The notes under the pieces were generated by a model. It was not told the origin of the DNA and made no database searches. It saw nothing but the letters and a program-made list of their open reading frames with translations. Positions 1-5,311 of a stretch of DNA of 6,888 nt are shown one piece after another. The stretch is from Planctomycetota bacterium (lineage in GTDB: Bacteria > Planctomycetota > Brocadiia > SM23-32), in assembly GCA_018400625.1 (NCBI GenBank), contig JAGYMJ010000542.1, forward strand, positions 1-6,888, written 5' to 3'. The position numbers were made by a program, and so were the translations under genes. The first letter of the stretch is position 1, and every line of letters starts with the position of its first letter.

Positions 1-607
1 TAGCATACTGCAAGGTGAGCAATTGCGTATCAAGGATGCCGAGGAAAGCTGTCAGATGGTGTCCGGAAAGGGTGGACTCCAGCAGAGTTTGATTGCTTTT
101 TTCAAGGATGGACCGGACATTATATTCGGTCGTTGCAAAGGTTCTGAAAGCCATACGCGCGGTGGTCATCAAAACGGCGGCGGGTAGTCCATGGCCGCTG
201 ACATCGGCTATGATAATTGCGACTTTATTATCCGACACTTTGACAATATCATAAAAATCACCTCCTACTCTGCTTCCGGTCTTGGACTGGGGGGAAAAAG
301 CTAAACCTTCAAAATCGGCCATCCAAAGTGGGTTAAGAGTTTTTTGCAGGCGTCTTGCCACCGCGTCGTCATGTTCAAGCAGCATTTTCTGACGATCGTC
401 ATCAAGAGATAATTTATTGGCCTGATGTTGATACTGCGTTTCCGATAAAGATGCGCTTTCTTTCGAATAAAGACGCGAATGGAGAGAATTGATGGTCTCA
501 CGATAAGACTTCAACTGTTTTTCCATCCGCTTTATTTGCTGATTGAGATTCTGAATCTGCTCTTTAAGCTTTTCAGTTTCTTTTTCGCCGTTATTTGATT
601 GAGCCAT
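1..607 (-). CDS. SpoIIE/RsbU-type PP2C serine phosphatase, N-terminal part (cut by window start)
   Basis: The gene is read on the minus strand from ATG at 605-607 and is open to the window edge, giving 202 residues without the C-terminus. Residues about 8-48 are rich in K, E, Q and L in heptad-like order and probably form a short coiled coil. The phosphatase domain begins near residue 82 with A-RRLQKTLNP, the counterpart of the 'Q..LLP' entry of RsbU-like proteins. It continues with VGGDFYD (114-120) and IADVSGHGLPAAVLM (133-147). D117 and D135 are the expected Mn/Mg ligands of this family. Known members dephosphorylate phosphoserine on anti-sigma-factor antagonists (STAS proteins). No partner gene is visible here. 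There is no PAS, GAF, receiver or HAMP sensor domain in front, so input may come through the coiled coil or a partner. An in-frame TAG lies just upstream of the chosen ATG. The Shine-Dalgarno is weak. The family call is firm; the substrate is unknown. Confidence 0.93.
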   Translation of the reverse strand, partial: MAQSNNGEKETEKLKEQIQNLNQQIKRMEKQLKSYRETINSLHSRLYSKESASLSETQYQHQANKLSLDDDRQKMLLEHDDAVARRLQKTLNPLWMADFEGLAFSPQSKTGSRVGGDFYDIVKVSDNKVAIIIADVSGHGLPAAVLMTTARMAFRTFATTEYNVRSILEKSNQTLLESTLSGHHLTAFLGILDTQLLTLQYA

Positions 608-626
608 AAAAATAGCCAAACTCTAA

Positions 627-639
627 CTGTAAAATACAG
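627..639. repeat. Short inverted repeat in leader of the phosphatase gene
   Basis: CTGTA-AAA-TACAG is a perfect 5-bp inverted repeat around a 3-base centre. It falls in the predicted 5' leader between the start site near 671 and the ATG at 607. It could be an operator or a weak hairpin. At this length it may also be chance in AT-rich DNA. Confidence 0.3.
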
Positions 640-677
640 GAAAGTTTCTTAAAGTGATTTCTTTTGAAGGAAATTTA

Positions 678-706
678 ATTTTACATCTTAGCATTTTTTA
701 TGTCAA
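678..706 (-). promoter_or_regulatory. Sigma-70-type promoter for the phosphatase gene
   Basis: On the minus strand a perfect -35 box TTGACA (701-706) is followed, after exactly 17 bases, by TAAAAT (678-683), which matches the TATAAT consensus at 5 of 6 positions. Transcription would start near 671, leaving a leader of about 64 bases before the ATG at 607. The promoter lies in the 146-bp gap after the TPR gene. The phosphatase therefore can be expressed independently of the gene upstream. This is the best-matching promoter in the window. Confidence 0.75.
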
Positions 707-718
707 GTAATTGTTCTA

Positions 719-730
719 CAACACCTGTTG
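719..730. repeat. Inverted repeat just upstream of the phosphatase -35 box
   Basis: CAACA-CC-TGTTG is a perfect 5-bp inverted repeat with a 2-base centre, 12 bases upstream of the -35 box at 701-706. The position suits an activator-binding site, but the match is short and could be chance. It is not a terminator for the TPR gene, because there is no following T run on the minus strand. Confidence 0.25.
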
Positions 731-753
731 AACTTTCAAAGATTTCCCGGGGT

Positions 754-2964
754 TTAATCAACAGAAGATGTTTGTTCATTTATTTTTTTGAGATAATGTT
801 CAGCTTCATCTGAATACCCCCCCCCAAGCTCTATAAGCCTCTTGAACAGATGTAAAGCTTTATTTGGCATATCCAATTTATCATAATATATTTTGCCCAA
901 TTCCCAGGTCAGTTCCTGATCCCAACGGTCAAGTTGAGTCGCCTGCTCCCACATAGCCGCACATTGCTCAAAATCATTGAGCCCCAGCGCGCTGCGACCA
1001 CCGAGTATGTATGCATCAAGGTGAAATGGATCAATACTTTGCACTTTTTCAGACAATTCCAGGGCACTCTCATAGAGTTCCTTTTGGGAGACATCCTCAG
1101 CATTTACCGCCTTCAACAATGTCAATTCAATGGAAGCACACAGCAGATCGGGAGAATTCCGTGCGGATTCCATACCGCGTTCAATGGCGTTTTCCGCCTC
1201 AATGGGCTGTTCGGAGCTGATGAAGGCCCTGGCCAGCACAGCAAAAGCGGGCGGGGTTGGTTTTGACGAGACGGCCAGTTGCGCTTCTTGAATGGCTCTG
1301 CCAACATTATCTTTTTGCAAAAAAGCCTTTGAAAGAGCAATGCGCGCCATGTGTTCATATTTTGGATTTCTGGCAGCTTTCACCAGATATTCAATAGCCT
1401 TATCGGTTTTACCGCGGTGCAGCATAGACTCGGCAATCACAATGAGTGCTCGTGCATCGAGACTATTATTCTCAAGGCAAACTCCTATAAGTTCAAAAGC
1501 CTTATTTGTTTCTTGTTTAAGCAGGTAAGCGCCGGCTAGAGCGGCTTTCGGATAAGTCAAATCAGGGTCTCTGGATATTGCTTCTTTATAAGCTTTTATA
1601 CTTTCTTCAATTCGCCAGCTATACAAGTTGAAATCTCCCAGGGTGACGGCTGCATCGGCACACTGGGGGTTGGCTTCCACACTTTCAGAAAGTACATTCA
1701 CTGCGTCTTCATATCGCCCTGCTGAACGCAGCATGGACGACAAATGCCGCGCAACGGATAGGTCGGCCTGCTTGTGTTCAAATGCGGCGATAAACGCATC
1801 TATAGCTTTCTGGTATTCACCGGCAGCATCAAGAGCCAGTCCCAGTTCAACATACACATCGGGATCATCCGCCCCCGTCTTTAAAGCCTGTTTGAAAAAA
1901 TGTACGGCTTTATCCAATTGACCTTTACGCCAATTGTAACGTGCGGCTTCCAGTTGTACAAAATCAACATCTTTCAGCATTTCTGCTGATTTTTGCAAGA
2001 CTTCTCCGGCCTCCTGGCCTTTCCCGCCGGCAGACCACATGAGATATTGAGCGAAAAAATAAAATCCCTCGCGTGTCACATCGGACAATCGGGCCTGTTC
2101 CAAGAACATTTCGGCATCTTTAACTTCACTTTCACTGAAGCTTAACCAGGCTTTGAGCAGATAAAGAAAGCCGCTGTCAGGATGACGTTTCAGCATTTCA
2201 GCTATATCCCGCTGTGCGCCCGTCAGGTCGCCACTCCATTTTCCGGACATAATTTTATAGAGAAAACAAGAAGATGTCTTATCGTATTCGACGCTCCGGA
2301 AGCTCTGAGCAGCTTGCTCCCAATAACCATGCCGGAAAAAAAAATTCGCCTCGGAAAGGCTCCAGCCTTTTTCCTTATTATGTTCAACATATTCACATTC
2401 AATAGCCAGAGTTTCAAAGAGTTTTCGCCAGATACGATCATCACGTGGTGGAGTTTCCGGCACAGTCTCATGAATTTGCCGTAATCCAAGCGGCAGAATA
2501 AAATCGGCATCAACGTATTTCAACTTTGCCTTTTTTTCCCTGTCCCATAATAAAAATTCAACATAAGCCGTCTCGCCAATTTCATCGTTGACTTTCACAA
2601 ACAGCAGGTTATCCGCCGCGTCACATTCCGCAACTATTTCCGCCTCGGATATTCCGTTTTGCCCCAGTTCGGGCAACCGCTTTTCCAGCCCGCCAATTGT
2701 ACGACACTCGTACCCGTGGTTTTCAAACAAAAATTCAAGCATTGATAAGGTATAATCTTCAACTTTGGTCGCAGACTCTGCAACAAGGCATATCATTTCA
2801 TCGGATTCAATATGTTCCCGGCTATTCTCCACTAAATCTTCAAACAGAGTCTGCGCAGGTGGGGTTTCATTTCCTGTAACAATACTTGCACAAATACTTA
2901 CTTGAAAAAGTAATAGAACAACAACCGACAACGGTTTATAAAGTGAGTTACCTTTCAGCAGCAT
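754..2964 (-). CDS. Exported TPR-repeat protein, function unknown
   Basis: The protein has 736 residues. Residues 1-27 form a signal sequence: K4 and K10, then a hydrophobic core PLSVVVLLLFQVSI. Cleavage is plausible around residues 26-27. C25 sits in VSIC, a poor lipobox. Residues about 36-160 form an alpha/beta region without TPRs. Its order (helix, strand, helix, 'HGYECRTIGGLEKRLPEL', 'AECDAADNLLFVKVND') loosely recalls FlgO/CsgG-like periplasmic domains, but I am not certain. From about residue 203 to 727 there are roughly 14 tetratricopeptide repeats. The clearest are 338-363 (RKGQLDKAVHFFKQAL), 370-395 (AGEYQKAIDAF), 405-430 and 438-465. Such arrays are protein-binding scaffolds. No catalytic domain is seen. 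The product is probably periplasmic. The ATG at 2962-2964 gives a complete signal peptide, but no clear Shine-Dalgarno precedes it. The gene is divergent from ispH-ubiA, with 102 bp between starts. A G9 run encodes G714-G716. Confidence 0.88.
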   Translation of the reverse strand: MLLKGNSLYKPLSVVVLLLFQVSICASIVTGNETPPAQTLFEDLVENSREHIESDEMICLVAESATKVEDYTLSMLEFLFENHGYECRTIGGLEKRLPELGQNGISEAEIVAECDAADNLLFVKVNDEIGETAYVEFLLWDREKKAKLKYVDADFILPLGLRQIHETVPETPPRDDRIWRKLFETLAIECEYVEHNKEKGWSLSEANFFFRHGYWEQAAQSFRSVEYDKTSSCFLYKIMSGKWSGDLTGAQRDIAEMLKRHPDSGFLYLLKAWLSFSESEVKDAEMFLEQARLSDVTREGFYFFAQYLMWSAGGKGQEAGEVLQKSAEMLKDVDFVQLEAARYNWRKGQLDKAVHFFKQALKTGADDPDVYVELGLALDAAGEYQKAIDAFIAAFEHKQADLSVARHLSSMLRSAGRYEDAVNVLSESVEANPQCADAAVTLGDFNLYSWRIEESIKAYKEAISRDPDLTYPKAALAGAYLLKQETNKAFELIGVCLENNSLDARALIVIAESMLHRGKTDKAIEYLVKAARNPKYEHMARIALSKAFLQKDNVGRAIQEAQLAVSSKPTPPAFAVLARAFISSEQPIEAENAIERGMESARNSPDLLCASIELTLLKAVNAEDVSQKELYESALELSEKVQSIDPFHLDAYILGGRSALGLNDFEQCAAMWEQATQLDRWDQELTWELGKIYYDKLDMPNKALHLFKRLIELGGGYSDEAEHYLKKINEQTSSVD
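817..825. repeat. Mononucleotide run (C9 on plus, G9 in the TPR gene)
   Basis: Nine consecutive C on the plus strand read as three GGG glycine codons (residues 714-716) near the end of the TPR protein. Gain of one base would stop translation three codons after the run at TGA. Loss of one base would add about eleven foreign residues and then a TAA. Either change replaces only the last 20 or so residues, which form the final helix. Such runs are prone to polymerase slippage and sequencing error. Confidence 0.9.
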
Positions 2965-2996
2965 TACAGCACCATCATAAAAGTTTTGATTTTGGA

Positions 2997-3025
2997 TTGA
3001 TTATTTAAGATCACCTATATATAAT
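2997..3025 (+). promoter_or_regulatory. Sigma-70-type promoter for the ispH-ubiA operon
   Basis: TTGATT (2997-3002) matches the -35 consensus at 4 of 6 positions. It lies 17 bases before a perfect TATAAT (3020-3025). Transcription would begin near 3032, about 35 bases before the ATG at 3067. No other plus-strand promoter of this quality was seen before the downstream genes, so it may drive all three. Confidence 0.65.
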
Positions 3026-3052
3026 TGTCTTCATAATCACTTTTTATTTCAA
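3024..3052 (-). promoter_or_regulatory. Possible promoter for the TPR gene, overlapping the divergent one
   Basis: On the minus strand TTGAAA (3047-3052) is followed after 17 bases by GACAAT (3024-3029), each 4 of 6 to consensus. The -10 box touches the plus-strand TATAAT at 3020-3025. If both are real, the two polymerases would compete for the same DNA. The boxes are weak, and other AT-rich hexamers nearby could serve instead. Confidence 0.35.
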
Positions 3053-3066
3053 CATAAAACTCCCCG

Positions 3067-4815
3067 ATGAAGAAAAAATTAGATATCACTGTCGCCCAAA
3101 ATGCCGCTTTTTGCATGGGGGTCAGGCGCGCTTTAGATTTTTGCCTGGACGCATCCAACGATCCCTCTGCGCCTAAGCCTATCTTCACAGTCGGCCCCCT
3201 TATACACAACAGTCAGGTCCTGGATATGCTGGAACAGAAAGGGATTAAAACACTTGATGGTGAAGAAACGGACTGTGAAATCGGCTCGGCTATAATAAGG
3301 GCTCACGGTATATCCCCGACAAAAAGAAGTGAGATAGAAAAAAAATCGCGTAATATCATCGATGCAACATGCCCGCATGTGAGCAAAGTTCAGAAAATAG
3401 CCCAAAAGTATTCCGCAAAAGGATATAAATGCATAATCGTCGGCGATCCCGGCCATGCCGAAGTCGATGGAGTGCTCAGTTATACAGGTGGTTCCGGTTT
3501 CGTTGTCAGCGGTATCGGGGACGCAAAAAAATTAGGAAAAATGGAAAAAGCCGTCGTCGTAGCACAAACTACACAAAATGAAGAAACCTTCTTTAGCGTA
3601 TCGGCTTTAATTGAAGAAAAGGCCGATCAATGTACAATTTTCAATACTATATGTAAAGCTACTCATAAGCGTCAATCAGAAGCCATAGAACTTGCCCAAA
3701 AAGTTGAAGCCATGATCGTCGTTGGTGGATATAACAGCGCAAACACTTGCCGATTGGCCCAGATATGCGCTGATACAAACACACCGGTCTTTCATGTGGA
3801 AACAGAACAGGATTTGTCCCTCGAAGAAGTTCTCGAGTTTCGCCATATTGGGATAACAGCCGGGGCCTCCACGCCGAATTGGATGATAAGACGCATCGTT
3901 GATAAATTACAGAAATACGATCTGAGATGCAATCACCCATTAGCTCTGCTCATGAGACGTATATTGGCAATCCCTATAAGGACTAAAGCTTTCCTTGGGG
4001 GCGGTGCGGCCGCCATCACCTATGCGGCATTTGAATTTCTCCGCCTCTCGCCGGAAACTCTGCTTCTCTGTATGGGACTTGCCTTTTCATTCATAACTTT
4101 TCAGCATTTGCTGCATCAATACACCAAAAGAAAAGCCATGATGCTGAATGAACCGGATAAAGGAGAATTCTTCGACAAAAACTCCCGTCCGCTCCTCCTG
4201 CTCCTCATGCTGACATGTTTAACATCCCTCCTGCTGAGTTTTTTGCTGGGCCCGATCAAATTTATTATCATACTGCTGGGGCTGACGGCCGGCGGACTTT
4301 ATTGTATACCGAAACCGCTCCACAATCCATACAGATTTTTAGAACCTTTAGGTTACCTGACAGGATCAAAAGAGCTTTTTGTTGTCCTTGCCTGGGTTAT
4401 CACAACTGTACTGGTTCCTTTTTTATCGTCCGCCCAACAGCCCGGTATGACATCGCTGATTATTTTTGCCCTTTTTTCCGGACTGGTTGTATTTCACCGG
4501 ACATTACTCACCGACATGCAGGACCTTGAGGGCGACCAGCTTGTGGGGCGTGAGACGATAGCTGTAGCCCTGGGAAGAAAGATATCTTTGAGGATATTAT
4601 TGTTTGCGGCCCCTCTACAATTACTTATATTGTTAACTGGTGTTTTATTGGGATGGATGCCCGGGGCAGGATTTTTTTTGCTTGTCGTGCCGGGCTACTG
4701 CATATTGATTAATTATATTTATTCACATGACAAAATGCCCGCCGGAGAGATAGGCGACGCATTGATTGATTCCGCATTCTACATTGCCGGTATGATCGCA
4801 TTATTAGCGGTATGA
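3067..4815 (+). CDS. ispH: IspH (HMBPP reductase) fused to a UbiA-family membrane prenyltransferase-like domain
   Basis: The protein has 582 residues. Residues 5-283 are a complete IspH/LytB, the last enzyme of the DXP pathway, which reduces HMBPP to IPP and DMAPP on a [4Fe-4S] cluster. The three cluster cysteines are C16 (FCMGV), C102 (TCPHV) and C196 (NTICKATHKRQ). Substrate residues H47, H130 with E132 (GDPGHAEV), T168-T169, N223/S224/N226 (NSANT) and S268 (AGASTP) are all present. A short basic linker (about 284-305) leads into about nine hydrophobic segments (308-582) of UbiA type. The second Asp-rich motif is DMQDLEGD (D483, D486, D490), followed by GRETIAVALGRK. The usual first motif (N-x3-D-x3-D) is replaced by H350, K354 and M358. 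UbiA enzymes transfer prenyl groups to aromatic or phosphosugar acceptors; the acceptor here is unknown. The start fits the family N-terminus, although no Shine-Dalgarno is visible. It is first in an operon, 51 bp before rpiB. Confidence 0.95.
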   Translation: MKKKLDITVAQNAAFCMGVRRALDFCLDASNDPSAPKPIFTVGPLIHNSQVLDMLEQKGIKTLDGEETDCEIGSAIIRAHGISPTKRSEIEKKSRNIIDATCPHVSKVQKIAQKYSAKGYKCIIVGDPGHAEVDGVLSYTGGSGFVVSGIGDAKKLGKMEKAVVVAQTTQNEETFFSVSALIEEKADQCTIFNTICKATHKRQSEAIELAQKVEAMIVVGGYNSANTCRLAQICADTNTPVFHVETEQDLSLEEVLEFRHIGITAGASTPNWMIRRIVDKLQKYDLRCNHPLALLMRRILAIPIRTKAFLGGGAAAITYAAFEFLRLSPETLLLCMGLAFSFITFQHLLHQYTKRKAMMLNEPDKGEFFDKNSRPLLLLLMLTCLTSLLLSFLLGPIKFIIILLGLTAGGLYCIPKPLHNPYRFLEPLGYLTGSKELFVVLAWVITTVLVPFLSSAQQPGMTSLIIFALFSGLVVFHRTLLTDMQDLEGDQLVGRETIAVALGRKISLRILLFAAPLQLLILLTGVLLGWMPGAGFFLLVVPGYCILINYIYSHDKMPAGEIGDALIDSAFYIAGMIALLAV

Positions 4816-4866
4816 GACGGAAAATAATAGTTTTACATTAACCTTAGGCGAAAAGAGAAAAAAATC

Positions 4867-5310
4867 ATGAATATATGGGTTGGCGCCGACCACCGCGGCA
4901 AAGAATATAAAACGCTGATTAAAGATTATTTAACTGAAAAGGGACATAAAGTCAAAGATGTTGGAACATCGCCGGAATGTTCTTCCGTTGACTACCCGGA
5001 CTACGCAATCCCCGTGGCCGGGGCCGTTGCTAACGGAACAGCCGACAGAGGTGTTCTGGTCTGTGCTTCCGGAATAGGGATGTCAATCTCTGCAAATCGT
5101 CTCAAGAGGGTAAGGGCCGCATTATGCTTGACCCCCGGTATGGCCGAAACGGCACGCAGACATAATAACTGTAATGTTTTATGCCTGGGACAAGACCTGA
5201 TAGAACCGCATCAGGTCTTGCCTATTCTCAACACATGGTTGGATACAAAATTTGAAGGCGGACGCCACATAAAAAGACTGAAAAAAATTGATAACTTAAA
5301 GGAGGTTTAA
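4867..5310 (+). CDS. rpiB: Ribose-5-phosphate isomerase B / LacAB-family sugar-phosphate isomerase
   Basis: The protein has 147 residues, the usual length for RpiB, which interconverts ribose 5-phosphate and ribulose 5-phosphate in the cytoplasm. Visible family features are GADHRG (D8, H9), the catalytic-base loop VCASGIGMSISANR with C66, RRHNNCNVLCLG with H99 and N100, and the phosphate-binding FEGGRHIKR with R133 and R137. The loop reads C-A-S-G where E. coli RpiB has C-G-T-G, so S68 takes the place of the Thr. This is conservative, but relatives in this family also act on allose 6-phosphate or galactose 6-phosphate, and sequence alone does not exclude those. The ATG at 4867 follows a modest AAGAGA at 4853-4858. 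The end carries the Shine-Dalgarno of the next gene, and positions 5191-5220 hold a perfect inverted repeat. One base separates it from the GH4 glycosidase gene, which suggests a shared sugar pathway. A housekeeping role in pentose metabolism is equally possible. Confidence 0.9.
   Translation: MNIWVGADHRGKEYKTLIKDYLTEKGHKVKDVGTSPECSSVDYPDYAIPVAGAVANGTADRGVLVCASGIGMSISANRLKRVRAALCLTPGMAETARRHNNCNVLCLGQDLIEPHQVLPILNTWLDTKFEGGRHIKRLKKIDNLKEV
5191..5220. repeat. Perfect 11-bp inverted repeat (stem-loop) inside rpiB
   Basis: CAAGACCTGAT (5191-5201) and ATCAGGTCTTG (5210-5220) are exact reverse complements separated by 8 bases (AGAACCGC). Within rpiB they encode Q109 to L118. The mRNA could fold into an 11-bp stem with an 8-nt loop, ending 91 bases before the GH4 start codon. 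No T run follows, so it is not a typical intrinsic terminator. It could act as an RNA processing or stability element, a pause site or a protein-binding operator. The structure is seen directly; the function is inferred. Confidence 0.7.
5298..5305 (+). promoter_or_regulatory. Strong Shine-Dalgarno of the GH4 gene, inside the end of rpiB
   Basis: AAAGGAGG lies 6 bases before the ATG at 5312 and overlaps the last codons of rpiB. It is the only consensus Shine-Dalgarno among the genes of this window. Its position, with stop and start one base apart, points to translational coupling and to strong initiation of the glycosidase. Confidence 0.9.
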
Positions 5311-5311
5311 C

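Noticed and set aside
301..501. 66-codon minus-strand frame inside the phosphatase gene
   Set aside because: It is in a different frame from the phosphatase, whose coiled coil and PP2C motifs explain this stretch.
934..1266. Plus-strand open frames inside the TPR gene (also 1628-1921 and 2182-2484)
   Set aside because: They are antisense to clear TPR repeats, lack start signals and show no family resemblance.
2890..2964. Lipoprotein signal in the TPR protein (VSIC, C25)
   Set aside because: The residue before the cysteine is Ile rather than Gly, Ala or Ser, so the lipobox is poor. Ordinary signal-peptidase cleavage is at least as likely.
754..2964. Frameshift or pseudogene status of the TPR gene because of the G9 run
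   Set aside because: The frame is intact from signal peptide to a natural stop, and the final TPR helix continues sensibly after the run (YSDEAEHYLKK).
3367..3380. Perfect inverted repeat ACATGC-CC-GCATGT
   Set aside because: It encodes the invariant IspH motif TCPHV around cluster cysteine C102, so the symmetry follows from protein constraint and is only 6 bp.
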